Program-made: the position numbers and the translations under genes
Source of the DNA: Bathynomus jamesi
Lineage: Eukaryota > Arthropoda > Malacostraca > Isopoda > Cirolanidae
Assembly (NCBI GenBank): GCA_023014485.1
Contig: JAJOZX010002571.1
Coordinates: 583,961-647,960, forward strand
Direction of reading: 5' to 3'
DNA: 64,000 nt
Notes under the pieces: generated by a model
What the model was told of the DNA's origin: nothing
Seen by the model: the letters and a program-made list of their open reading frames with translations, nothing else
Databases searched by the model: none
Part shown: positions 20,393 through 32,466 of the stretch, piece by piece
Numbering within the stretch: position 1 is the stretch's first letter
Layout of the letters: each line of letters begins with the position of its first letter

Positions 20393-21161
20393 CCAAATGG
20401 TTACAAAGATTCAAATGGAGTAGATTTTTTTCTTATGTATGTATGTATTAAACCTGTGTAAGAGTTAAGCAAAGTTAACATGTCTAAATGGCAACAAATT
20501 ACGACAAAGGGTAAAAAATATGAGGTTGTGTTCAATTGAATATTCGGTATTTCAACATAGAACAGAAAGCCGCAATTTTGAACATGATAATGCAATTTTT
20601 GGGAAAAGTTGCAGAAAAGAAACCCCTCTTAGAATTAAATTTTACATAAAAATACATATTAGCCAGAGTGAAATTCGGACTCGGAAAAGTATGATATGCC
20701 CTAGTACCACAAGGATCTGCATTAGGTCTATCATGCTTTATTTTATATCTAAATTATTTAGAGAAAGGAGTAGGTAGTAAAGTTTCTAAATTTGCAGATG
20801 ATAAAAAAGTAGTTGGCCTAGTTACAAATATAGAAGATTCTTATAAACTGCAAAAGGATCTTCATAGATTAGTTGCTTGGGCTAGTAAGTGGCAGATGGA
20901 ATTCAATGTTCAAAACTGCAAAGTTATCCATTTTTGTAGAAATAATAAAAATTTTAATTATGAGATGCAAGGAAACTGGTTAGAGGATGTTAGACAGAAA
21001 AAAAAAGGGCCTTATAGTTAATAGTGATTTAAAATTTTCTAAGCAGTGCTTAGAGGTTAGAAATAAGGCAAATAAAATGCTAGGTATTATTAAGAGGAAT
21101 GTTGGTTACAAGAGTAAATAAGTCATCTATAAATTATGTAATTTTTTTGTTAGGCCTCAGT

Positions 21162-21850
21162 CCAGGAATGGGTTCAAGTACTGGTGGCTGTACTTGAGGA
21201 CAAGTACAAGTAATGAAGAGAGACTCAAGTACAAATCCAAGTTCAAGTACAGCTTTTTGTCACTGTACTCAAGTACAACTATATATTGGTGTACTTAAGT
21301 CCAAGTACTTTTATAAATAACAACTCTAATTGAATAGAAGTTGATAAGGATATCTTTAAATTAATTTTACATACTCTAAATATTATTTTAAAGATTACAC
21401 AAAAATATACTGATCTCTTCTTGTTTAAGCTACTACAGCTTAAGGGAGTAAATTAACAAAATTACCCTTGTTTGCCATATCCTTGCATAGTACATAGCTA
21501 TAGTATATGTTATAGACCTGTAACAAGTTGAAGTAATGTGTTCCAAGTTCCAGCTCTCAAAGTTGCTCAAAATAAAGGTACTTCACAAGTTGCTCAAAAT
21601 AGTACTACAACTTTACAAATTGCTCAAAATAAAGAAAGCATTTCACTGGTTCATTAAGTGTATGATGTATTTAATTGTAGGCAGCTTGAAATGTACATGA
21701 AAATATATATACTTGATTATACTTGAAATGTACCTGATTTTTCAAGTACAATTGGACTAAGTACAAGTACACTGAATTTTTAAATCCTAAGTACCAGTAC
21801 AAGAAATTATGTCCTTAAGTCCAAGTACTTGTACTTGAACGCAAGCCTGA
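21162..21850. mobile_element. Non-autonomous hAT-like element rich in AAGTAC motifs
   Basis: Splits LINE C2 at VRP|HFEYC. Flanks gcctcagt (21154-21161) and gcctcact (21851-21858) agree at 7 of 8 bases. Terminal inverted similarity CAGGAATGGGTTCAAGTAC versus CAGGCTTGCGTTCAAGTAC. The subterminal regions are dense in CAAGTAC repeats in both orientations. No coding. Confidence 0.65.
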
Positions 21851-22153
21851 GCCTCACTTTGAATACTGCATTCAAGCTTGGTCGCCTCACCTTTGACATG
21901 ACAGTGATATACTTAAACGTATGCAACAGAGGGCAACCAAGCTTATCCCCTAACCTAAGAAGATTAGAATACAAAAAGATTAAAGGAACTGGGTATGTTT
22001 TATTTTGAGACATTGTTTTAGGAGAGATATGATACAGATGTTCAAGATGTTTTCAGGTTTGGACAATTTAGATGTAAGTAACTTATTAGAGTCTGATTGA
22101 AAAACTTAAAAACAGGCTTATAAACTCGATCTACGAAAATACTTTTCAGAGTA

Positions 22154-22572
22154 CAGTAAATACTCAATGAGTCGGAATTCGGAATGAGTCGGACTCATCC
22201 TCTGTCAAGTGCTATTATTCTTTTGTTTATTTTACTGAGAGAAGTGTTTTATTTCCTATGTCAAGTGCCATTATTATTTTGTTTCTTTTACTAAGTGAAG
22301 TGTTTTTTTAATACTGTATTGTACGAAAAGGTAAACAATAAAATTTTTTGTTTCATGCTCAAAATAATTCTAGTGAAACAAAGTTTTATTGTTTTTAATG
22401 TTTATTTTGAACATTGTATTAGACTCTCACTAATCAAACTTAAAAGGTTAGAGAGTATTTATGCCTCTAGGGGTAAACAGGGGGTAATGAAGGTAATTCG
22501 TGATGAGTCTGACTTTTCAATGAGTCGGACTGGCTAGAGCCCTATATAGTCTGACTTATCAAGTACTTACTG
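22154..22572. mobile_element. pogo-like MITE, 419 bp
   Basis: TA on both sides (22152-22153, 22573-22574). TIRs CAGTAAATACTCAATGAGTC and inverted CAGTAAGTACTTGATAAGTC. Excision restores LINE C2 (cagagtagtagatttttgg). Confidence 0.75.
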
Positions 22573-24001
22573 TAGTAGATTTTTGGAATGACTTGCCATA
22601 TTTTATATCTGTTTCCTGTCCTATCACTCCAATTCAGCCTTTGGATCCTCCCAAGAGGAGGCACTTTTGGTGCCACTGATTGGGAGGCCCTCAGGCAGTA
22701 CTTTTCTGATTTCCCATGCAATGATTACTGCTTCTGTGGCTGGGGCCTTTCCAAGTGTGCTGATTACATCATGGAGGTGATTCTCTCCAGGCATGGAGGC
22801 GTACATTCCACATTCTGTTCCTACTAGGTACTAATGCAAAAAAAAAGCCTTGGTTTAATTTTACTTGTTGTAATGCTATCTGCAAAAGAGAGGAGTCTTT
22901 CAGAAGGTACCATTGCCATCCAACTCCTGACTCTCAACTCAACTTATATTTCTGGCCAGAATCATGCAAAATCTGTTCTTTGACTCGCCAAAAATTCCTT
23001 CATCCAACAAAAATGTGAAACCCTATCCAATTCTAATTTGTCTCAGTCTTTCTGGCATCTACCTGAAACCTCTCCAACAACTTTACTTCCTCTTCTTTCC
23101 CTCTTTTCCATTCCAATAGCTCAGTTGCCATCTCTTCTCCTGACACAGCTGAACTCTTTGCTCAAACTTTTGCTTCCGAGTCCTGGATGATTCCAGTGCT
23201 GTTCCTCCATCTCCTCCTCCCTCTGACTTTATTATGTCTGAAATTAGAATCTTTTCTAAAGATTGTTTTTCTACACTATCTAGACTCAACTTTAGGAAGA
23301 CGTACAGTCCTGATGGTGCCCCTCCTGTTGTTCTTAAGAACTGTGTTTCTCTGTTGAAAAAACTATATAGGGTTATGGTTTATTGCTGTCACTCTCATGA
23401 CTACAGATTCCTGGGATCTTGGGAGCATTGCTCCAGTAAATTTGACCATGAGAAAAAGTAAATTTGGGTTTGGGTTTTGTTCATCCGCTAGACGTTATGC
23501 AATTTTTTTGCGTATACGTTCTTGTACAAACCAATTTTTTTAAATTACAAATTTAGTTATTTTAAGTTTAGTTGGTAATTCCATATTTAACAATTATTTT
23601 TATTTTTTGTTAAGCTTCAATGTTTTGATAATTAAAATTTTATTAAAACGTATATTTTTTTAATATAAAATTATCAGGATTGGACTATGTTCCATTGATC
23701 TCGGCCAGGTTTGATAAATTGGCCAGATAATTACTTGTGCGGTTTTAAGTAATCCACCATGACTCTAGAATTGAAAAGTTTAGTTAAGTTTAAACTTACT
23801 TTTACTTACTTTAACTTACCTACTTTTACTTACTCTTCCTTACTTTTACTAACTTTAAAGCACTTACTTTTACTAAGTTTAAAGCACTTACTTTTACTTA
23901 CTTTCATTGTACTATATTTACTTACTTTTACTCACTTTTACCATACTATATTTACTAACTTTTACTTATTTTGTATTTTTTCAGGTAGTCAATAATCAAT
24001 A

Positions 24002-26552
24002 ATGGATCCTAATATTGATGAAGTTGGAGAGAAAAGTGAGGGTGTTAAAAGGGGTTACTTTTGTGGTCAATGCAAGAACAAATATTCAAAGAAGCAAAAC
24101 TGGGAGGAACATTTTAATTCCCCAAAAAATATTTGTTACAATACAAGAGGTCCCAGAGTTTGGGCCCACAGCTTAGATATTGCAGTAAAGAAATACCAGG
24201 ATGAAGTGCAGCAAAGAGATATGGCAAAGCAGTCATTTAGTTTGTTCACAAAATGTGCTAGTGCTAGACCTCAGAAAAATGAACCAACTTCATCAACTGC
24301 TAATCTAGAAAATGAAACTTTTTCACTAGATGTTTCACAGACTGAAGAAAGTGCTTCTCCTCCACCTAAGAAACAAAAGGTAAGTGAGGAATCTGCGCAT
24401 CAGACTAACAAAACTGCTTTAGAGGAATTTGAAAATTCCCAAATCCAGAAGACATTGAATGCAATTTTGCGCCTAACAAAAGAAACTCACCAAGCTGTTG
24501 TGGTTAATAAAGAGAAGAGTCAAAATATGCCTTCAAGTTCAAGTGTTGCATCCAAATCTAATAAAGCAAAAAGCAACAAATTTGACATTTCCATAGCCCA
24601 TTTAAGCAAGTGTAAATCAATACAAGAAATCCTGAACAATGATTTGATCAAATCTACATTCAAATTGGTGGAAAAGAAGGATCTAGGGCATGCTGATGAT
24701 TCATTTTCAGTACCAAGTGATATAATAAAACATTGCAAATAGTGACACTAATATGCCTGATGTAGATATAGCTGTTGAGGATGAAGATGATGATAATCAA
24801 GAAGATATTGATGATGCTTCTGATGATAAAATGTTTACATTATATTGCATAGCTTGCACAGACCCCAAAGCATGTGCTTCAGACAAACATTCTAACATAA
24901 AAGGTTACTTCAATGTTAAAGATTTAACCTATGTATGCAAACAAGGAGAAAATCAAGAGAGGGTTTAGAAATCTGAAAACCCACCTGAAGAGACATTTAA
25001 TTAAACTTCAGCATCATCAAAGAGCTGCTGTTTATGAAGTGATGAAAACACCTTCTTGGAACACTACTAAATGCATAGAAGACTTATGTGGCAACATCTT
25101 ATACTACATAATGAAAACAAACACTGCATGGGCTCTATATCCAGTACTTCTAGCTGTATTACATAGGTCAGGTTGTGAGGTTGGAAATTTGAATCATAGC
25201 ACACATGCGTGCGAGACAATTTGTGAGCTATTAGATAATCACCTTAAAGAACAAACTGTAAAGTGGTTCTTAGAACAAACTTCAGTAACAATAACAGCTG
25301 ACATTGGAACAATTTTGGGATTAAGCATGCTAGTTGTATTAGTTATGAGTGAAGAAGATAAGACTGTAAAACTTGCTGGGATAAATTTAGTATGCAGCAA
25401 ATCAGGAGTTTATTTGGCCAATGAAATTTTTGATGTGTTGAAGTCTCCTAATCACTTGAAACTATCTGAAGAAGCAATTAAATCCAAGGTATCTGGAATG
25501 GTTGGAGATGGGGCTTTTTGTAAGGACAACGAGCCATTTAAAAACGAAATGAAAAAGTTGTTTGGAGAAAATTTCAAATTTCGATGGGACTTAATGCATC
25601 TTGTGAACAGAGCCCACGTTGATGCATTGAAGAAAATTTGTAAACTAAGTGAGCTTTTAGACTTTATTCAGAATCACACTTCAAATCTGAGATCAGGCCT
25701 TGACTATACCAATATGGTTCTTGACAATATCATTGGTTTTAAGAGAGCAAAACTCAAATCTGATACTCGCATGGTTAATTACGAATTTGATCAATTTGAC
25801 AGATTTGTGGAAAATTGTGTTTTTTTTGATCATCCACAAGAGAAAGAAATTAGTGCCAAGTTCTATGTATTGATTTCCTACATGTTCCTATTATGTTGCA
25901 AGTAGCTCAAAAAACCACAGTTAGTGCAGAATTTGTAGAAAATATACTTTATAAAGAAGGAGGGAAAACTGTTATGTTAAGAGTGATGGAAACAATTTCC
26001 AAATTAGCTAATGGAGGAAATGCAAATGATGTAGTTTCTGAATTTAAGCACGATACCACAGGGCAGCAAAAGGAACTAACAGCTGAGGATTACATCCTAA
26101 ATGAAGTTTACAAATACATCAAGAAACGTTCTGATTACTACCAGGTTGCTGAAGTTGCTAGACCATCCAGAACCAGATCTGAAAGTAGTTTTACAAAAGA
26201 CTCAGTGATAAATTGGCTGACAGAATATATAGAACAGCTGTGGAAAGGAATCACAGAGAGATAAAAGCATTTTGATAAAGATGGATCAACTGCCTGGAGT
26301 GAAGCACCAGCTGAAGGGACATTCTCCATTCTTGGTTACATTGTTGAACACAAAGGATCCATTAAGCCATCTCATTTGACTAAGCTGTGCAGAATTGTGA
26401 AGGAGGGTCCAGCTCCAGGCACTAGATCTGCTGTAATGATCACACAGAAAGCCATTGATCAGTGGCCAAGCATACATGGCGATAAATTCACAACAAATGC
26501 CTACATGCAAGGTCTAACATCGTCCACTGTTGCTGCTGCAATGAATAAATAA
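24002..26552 (+). pseudogene. R1 zinc-finger hAT-like transposase
   Basis: Frames in series: 24002-24742 (stop), 24753-24968, 24931-25905, 25893-26264, then an extension to TAA at 26550-26552. Residues 20-40 of the first frame hold a finger-like CGQCKNKYSKKQNWEEHF, followed by a polar linker (PPPKKQKV nuclear-signal-like). A second cluster, YCIACTDPKACASDKHSNIK, and FRNLKTHLKRHL follow. The catalytic part has SVTITADIGTILGLSMLVVL (probable first Asp), GMVGDGAFCKDNEPF (second Asp block) and FRWDLMHLVNRAH in place of the C-x-x-H block. Layout is hAT-like; no family name is claimed. Three frameshifts and one stop. Confidence 0.68.
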
Positions 26553-26925
26553 ACTTAAGGTGAGTTATAAACTGTACATTATTGTATTATTATGTTTAGC
26601 TAAAACAATTTGTAATTGGTATGTTGTCAATTCAAGAGTTTACTATCATTAACCTATCTAGTGGTGTAAGGGGAAAAAAAGTAAATTCAGAGCTGTGCTG
26701 CAGTAAATTTTTTCAAATCTGGAGTCATGGTCACTCATCCATTGGAAATTTCCAGCAGATATTGGTGGAGAGCTGATGACAAAAACCCTACGTCTTTTCA
26801 TTAAAAAGTTATGCTTGTGGAGGTCTTCAAAAGACCTCATTAAGTAGTGTTTTTTTGGTTAATGTTAAATTTATATGCCTTCAGTATTTAGTGCTGTCTA
26901 ATGGTGAAAAAAGGAAATTACCATA

Positions 26926-27339
26926 GGGGGCATCCATAAATGATGTCATCCTCTTAGGGGAGGGGGGTCTAATTTTGTGATCTTTTGTGACATGGGAGGG
27001 GGGTCTAAAATTTTTGTGACCTCACAAATTTTTTTTGCATTATGTTGATATTTTGAACAGTTTAATATAAAAACTAAAATATTGATAGGATTCTTTTTGT
27101 CGACTAGTGTAATATTATGTAGCTGAAAAACTAAATTCTCATGCATCTGGCTGCTTGCATTGCTAGATATTAACCAAAAAGCTATTACTTGAATGAATTT
27201 TTAAATAAATATGTTATTTCACTGTATTTTTTAACAGTTTTGCATATAGTTTGTGACATGGGGGAGGGGGGAGTCAAAATTTTGTGACAAGGGGGGGTCT
27301 AAAAATTTGAAATTTTGCGTGACATTTATGGATGATCCC
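26926..27339. mobile_element. 414-bp MITE inside R1
   Basis: ATA at 26923-26925 and 27340-27342; R1c, without the insert, reads accatacc. Ends GGGGGCATCCATAAATGATG and inverted GGGATCATCCATAAATGTCA. Subterminal gggaggggggtctaa motifs face inward on both sides. The 3-bp target is reminiscent of PIF/Harbinger, but ATA is not its usual target, so the class is left open. Confidence 0.7.
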
Positions 27340-28376
27340 ATACATTATTATTTCATTGGCCCTCACTTCTGGTTGTAGGGCACGCAGCTGTCTTATCATG
27401 CCTCTCTTTCGATGTAGGTGATGGGGTTATGCAACAAGTTTATTCAGTTTAATTAATATAGGCATTCACTACACTTAAATACCTGAAGGAATAGACCTAT
27501 CTTTTTGAGTTACAAGTTTTATATTATGAGGTATTTACTCAGAACTTATAGGAAGATTAAGTACGTCTCCCTTGCTTAAAGCATCACTTGTATCTAGGCA
27601 GCTCTGGCTGCTAATATAAATTTCTTTTTTCTTAAAAATTTGCTGACTTTACAAAGTCCCCAAATATCAAATTTTTGTGTTTTCATTATTTCTTCTCAAA
27701 GTAATTTTCATGAGTCAACAATGGAAAATTTTGATATGAAATATGTTTTTCTTGTTGTTATGCAGGCCCAATGCCTACATATGGGATTCTCTGTATGGCA
27801 ATTATTTCCATTCCCAATAGGCTATGTCACCAATCCTGAGGCAATTTTTTAGTTATTTAATTCAATAATTTAATAATATGTAATTAAGAAGGTACCATAT
27901 TGTAGGCATGTATAGTTTTTCCATAGAGACCCTGCCTAGGCAAATTCTTTCGTCTTTCTCTCTCATCTGGTGCTTTTCCTTCCTGCTGGAAGTTTGCTTT
28001 CATTCAGCTTGTCCCAAAGAAGGGTGACTGCTCTCAGCCCTTGAACTATTGTCCAATTGCCTTGATTTCTTGCCTTTCTAAAGTTTTTGAATCTATCCTT
28101 AATAGGAAGATTCTCAAACACCTTTTTTTTTTATAATCATCTTTCAGATCATTGTTATGGGTTCCACAAGGGATACTCTACTGGCGATCTTCCATATCTC
28201 TGACTTTTGGTCATCCTCATTTTGTGATTTCGGTGAAACTTTTGCTATTGCGCTAGACATTAAAAGCTTTTGATTGAGTCTGGCACAAATCATTAATTTC
28301 AAAACTATCCTCCTTCAGTTTCTGTCCTTCTATCTGTCCCTTCATCTCTAATTTCCTTTCTGGCTGATCTATAGCT

Positions 28377-28914
28377 ATGGTTGTAGATGGTCACTATTCT
28401 CCTAAAGCTATCAACAGTGGTGTTCCCCAGGGTTCTGTCCTGTCACTCACTCTTTTCCTTTTATTTATTAATGATATTTTAATTTGCACTTCCTGTCCTA
28501 TTCACTCCTATGCCAATGATTCCACTCTTTACTCCTCCACCCACTTTCCAAGGCATCTCTCTCAACAGTCACTCCATGATTCACATAGGACAGCTATGGA
28601 GTACCTGACCTCTGATCTTTCTGCTATCTCTGATTGTGGCTTTCAATGCCTCAAAAACTCAGTTCCTCCCTCTGTCTACTCATCACAATCTTCCACATGA
28701 CTTTCCCTTTACCTTCAACAACACACTACTCAATCCTTCCTCTTCTCTTGACATTCTTGATGTTTCCTTTTCTCATGATCTTTCCTGGAAAGATCACATA
28801 TACTCTATTTCTAAAACAGCTTCTAAGAGGTTAGATGTGCTGTACCAGCTCCATGGTTTATTCACCCATGCTCAGTTGCTGTCTCTGTACAGGGATCTCG
28901 TTCACCCCTGTATG
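28377..28914 (+). pseudogene. LINE A2 reverse transcriptase core
   Basis: AINSGVPQGSVLSLTLFLLF, INDILICTSC and SYANDSTLYSSTHFPRH; the second catalytic residue pair reads A-N-D where active relatives have A-D-D. Downstream, FSHDLSWKDHIYSISKTASK and RLDVLYQLHGLFTHAQLLSL lead to LVHPCM, where transposon E2 begins; the missing half starts at 40091. Confidence 0.75.
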
Positions 28915-29026
28915 GTAGGGTGAAGCGAAAAAATCAAGTGTTTATGAGTTCTTCATTGGTTAGTGATGCTATGATAAGGGGCTCATGAATGTCAGGTGAA
29001 TTTAAGTTTATCATTTTGAGATACCC

Positions 29027-29390
29027 TCAAGCTTCGTTATCAATTTTAGGCACCATGAATCTCCTGATACTATCATCTCTCATAACACTCAAGTCAGGCT
29101 GTAACTCTGGGACTTCAATATTCTCATCTGAATCAATTATCATGTCACCACCTTCAAGGTCATTTTCTATAACTGTTTCAACTAATTCATTCCCTCTGAC
29201 CAAAAGTACCTTGTTAACTGTGATGTTGCGGATTTGTGGGTCGGAATCAGCAAGCATGGCAATTAATACATTCTCAGGGTGAGCATAGTATGCATTTTGG
29301 TAGAGGGCTTTTAGGGCTATCTCCCTGTCTTCCTTGTGAGGAAATTTCAGGATCCTTTGGAGCATATCATAAAAGTTCTTAGCACCATCT
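29027..29390 (-). pseudogene. E2 transposase C-terminus
   Basis: Open minus-strand frame: AKNFYDMLQRILKFPHKEDR, then LKALYQNAYYAHPENVLIAM, LADSDPQIRNITVNKVLLVR and an acidic tail to a stop near 29027. (A/R)GAYHTHPENIL in E3 corresponds to QNAYYAHPENVL here, the best single alignment between the two. The frame is cut at about 29396 by LINE B2. Confidence 0.7.
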
Positions 29391-29403
29391 GTGCATCAAG
29401 GTG

Positions 29404-30090
29404 TCACAATTACAAACAATTTGAAGGTTCTATCCTTAAATGCTCGTAGCCGACAAAATAAAAGAAACAAATTTTTTTCTTTAATTGCTTGTAAAGACTA
29501 TGATATAATTGCGATAAATGAATCGTGGCTTAGCACTGAAACTCGTGACTTTGTAGGGGAATATCAAATTAAAGGTTATAGACTTTTTGTTAAAAACAGA
29601 ATAGGTAGGCGAGGAGGCAGTGTTATGTTGTATATCAAAGATAATATAGCGAATGTTAGAAGTAAAGCACACAATTCCAGAACCGATAGATTCGACTATA
29701 GCAGAACTTAAATTGAGCAATTTCAAACTTGTTGTTGCGGTTATATATAGGCCCCCTAATCAAACAGCTGATACGGACAAAGCATTATATCGTGAACTAA
29801 AGAGAATAATCGGTAGTGAGCAGGCTTTAGTTATGGGTGACTTTAATTGCGCTAACGTAAATTACGATACACTGCAGGGAGATGCGGAAGGTAATCGTTT
29901 AGTTAATTTTCTCGATGATAGCTTGCTTATTCAAAATGTTGGGGAACCTATGAGGTTGGACAGTATTTTAGATTTAGTAATAACTATGGATGATAGGCTA
30001 ATTACTGATCTTCAAGTAATAGAACCGTTAAGCAATAGCGATCACAATATGGTAAGAGTTTGTCCTCTCACTAAGTCACTCAAAACTAGC
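29404..30090 (+). pseudogene. LINE B2 endonuclease
   Basis: Two overlapping frames. LKVLSLNARSRQNKRNKFFS, YDIIAINESWLSTETRDFVG, then in the second frame VMGDFNCANVNYDTLQGDAE and EPLSNSDHNMVRVC. These carry the APE-type boxes: N of LNARS, E of NESW, D-F-N and S-D-H. One frameshift at about 29690 separates the halves. Confidence 0.8.
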
Positions 30091-30148
30091 TAACTCGACT
30101 AAAATTCCTAACTTCCAGCACACAGACTTTAGTAAATTTTGAAATAAA

Positions 30149-32176
30149 TTGTCACGTGTCAATTGGGAAAATGTAATGGGGAACTCCAACACAAAACTAA
30201 TGTGGGAATCGTTTGAAACAGTATTTAGGACTATAAATGAGGAATGTGTACCGTACAAAATTAAGCTTGCGAAAGTAAACAACAAGCCCTTGTGGTTTAC
30301 TTCTAGAATAGGAGACATTATAAAGAGTAGAGATAGGGCTTATGGGCTACATAAGTGCAATAAAGACAATTTGTGGTTACGAAACAACTACATATCTCTA
30401 AGGTGTGAAGCGAAAAGTATAATAAAAAAGTCCAAGCGCGAATTTGAAATCTCCATAGCTCGTGATGGTAAAGAAAACCCCAAGCGATTCTTTCAATACA
30501 TCAATAATAGAAATCCAGTAAAAAGCGTCTTGGGGCCTTTGAAAAATGTAAATGGAGATCTAGTTTCTAAAAACAAGGAAATGGCTACCTTGCTAAACGA
30601 ATTTTTTACGTCAGTTTTTACTATAGAAGATGTAACGAATATCCCTACAGTCATAGACATAATACCTTTTGATAATGGTAATATTTTGGATAACATAGTG
30701 GTTAGTGAAGGGGATGTAATGCCCTATATTGATAAAATGAAAACGCGTAAATCACCGGGGCTGGATTCCATATATCCCATACAACTAAAAGAATTAAAAG
30801 ATAGCATTGTTGTGCTGCTAACAAAGATTTTTAATGCGTCTATTTCTGAGGGGTGCGTACCAGATAATTTCAAGTTAGCAAACGTAACACCTATCTTTAA
30901 GAAAGGCGATAAAGGTGCAGCGGGAAATTATAGGTCAATCAGTTTAATGTCTGTTGTAGGTAAGCTACTGGAATCAATAATTAGGGATCATATAGTTGAA
31001 CACTTAGAATTGCATAAACTAGTTAGAAATACGCAGCATGGTTTTAGGCGAAACAAATCTTGCTTAACTAATCTTTTAGAATTTTTCCAAAGTGTGGTTG
31101 ATGTTTAACGATAGACATCGGGTGGTTGATGTAGTGTATTTAGATTTTCAAAAAGCATTTGACACCGTGCCACACGAAAGACTCATTGAAAAAACTAAGG
31201 CTCATGGAATCAGGGGTGTAGTAATAAATTGGCTAGAAGAGTGGTTGCGAGGTAGGAAACAGAGGGTGGTTGTTGATGGAGCGGAGTCGTGTTGGGCTAA
31301 TTTAGCGAGTGGCATTCCTCAGGGTTCTGTATTGGGCCCCTTGCTTTTTCTTATATATATTAACGATTTAGATGTTGGCCTAGTCAGTACAGTTTCAAAG
31401 TTTGTGGATGACACGAAGCTGGGTGGTAGGGCGATTAATGACGAAGATAGAGGTAAAATCCAGGAAGATCTGAATAAAATCGTTGATTGGTCAGTCACAT
31501 GGCAAATGAGATTTAACTTCGATAAGTGCAAAATTTTGCATATAGGTTCGTGTAATGGTAATTTTGCGTATAGTATGTCAGGGAAAGAGTTAACAAGCGT
31601 AGAGCAGGAAAAAGATGTAGGAGTTATAGTCACTGGTGATTTAAAAGTAGCGAAACAAAGTACAGCAGCAGTCTCAATAAGGCGAACAAAGTGTTAGGTT
31701 TTATAGCTCAGAATTTTGAGTACAAATCGCATGATATTATAGTTCCTCTTTATAAATCATTAGTTAGACCCCATTTGGAGTATGCGGTCCAATTTTGGAA
31801 TCCGCATATGCGCAAAGATATAGACAAAATGGAAAGAGTTCAAAGATGAGCAACTAAGATGATTCCGTCGCTTAGGTCAAAGTCGTACGAGGATAGGCTT
31901 AAGGAGTTAAAATTGACTACACTCAAGACTCGGAGGCTAAGGGGTGATCTAATCCAGGTGTTCAAAATTATGAATGGGTTCGATAACGTAGATAGAGATA
32001 GCTTTTTCAAAATATCTCAATATAATAGGACTAGAAATAACGGATGTAAGTTGACAAGTAGAAGGTTTGAGACAACAGTTGCCAAAAACTTTTTTATGCA
32101 CAGAATAGTAAATAGCTGGAATAGTTTGCTGGTAGAAGTAATTAGTAGCACATCTATAAACATGTTTAAAAATTGA
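30149..32176 (+). pseudogene. LINE B2 reverse transcriptase
   Basis: Frames 30149-31108, 31092-31697 and 31859-32176. Motifs: KSPGLDSIYPIQLKEL, FKLANVTPIFKKGDKGAAGN, QHGFRRNKSCLTNLLEF, VVYLDFQKAFDTVPHERLIE, GIPQGSVLGPLLFLIYINDL, SKFVDDTKLGG (Val for the usual Ala before the Asp pair), MRFNFDKCKILHIGS, VRPHLEYAVQFWNPHMRKDI. Then the ERLKELKL and RRLRGDLIQVFKIMNGFD region. CR1-clade order. A frameshift near 31100 removes the DVVYLDF start from the upstream frame. Confidence 0.82.
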
Positions 32177-32466
32177 TTAGACGCATATGTTGATAGATTG
32201 GGTATAGTTTAAGGTAGTAAAATTAAGGCTTTGTGGGGATAGATCCCACAGCTCAACACAAGTGTGGTGGGATATAGGGAGGCAGCATCTTGGGTTAGGG
32301 GATACTCTCTGTCCTTACACACCCCATTTAAAGAGATTCCTTTGCCGAGTGGTGCCCCCCATAGTACTGTGAGGTATTGAAAAACTCATGCTCTTCACTT
32401 GCCCCACAAACACCTTTAAATGGGAGACCCAAAATGGGTGCACACACATTTCTACATTACTGTACA

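Larger units (their letters stand above)
15238..20703 (-). mobile_element. Transposon E3, uncharacterised family, 9-bp TSD
   Basis: Flanked by GTACCACAA at 15229-15237 and 20704-20712; excision rejoins LINE C2 at its V-P-Q-G motif. TIRs: TAGGGCATATCATACT at the left and, inverted, the same at the right. It encodes on the minus strand an RNase-H-like transposase (19766-20392 N-terminal; 15761-17331 central and C-terminal) related to E1 and E2. Between the two coding blocks lie a hAT remnant, a (TA)n-bearing tandem duplication and a mariner (18615-19367). Confidence 0.8.
23355..27923 (+). mobile_element. Transposon R1 with hAT-like transposase
   Basis: Splits LINE A2 between aagaactgtgtttct and agaccctgcctagg. 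Inverted ends: TGAAAAAACTATATAGGG at the left and TGGAAAAACTATACATG inverted from the right. Deleted copies are R1b (36389-37128) and R1c (13641-14484). It contains a 2.5-kb degenerate transposase gene (24002-26552) and a 414-bp MITE. No clean target duplication; the right flank begins TA in all three copies. Confidence 0.72.

Noticed and set aside
15238..20703. E3 as a Mutator-like element
   Set aside because: The 9-bp duplication fits, but the protein shares its blocks with E1/E2 and not with MULE transposases.
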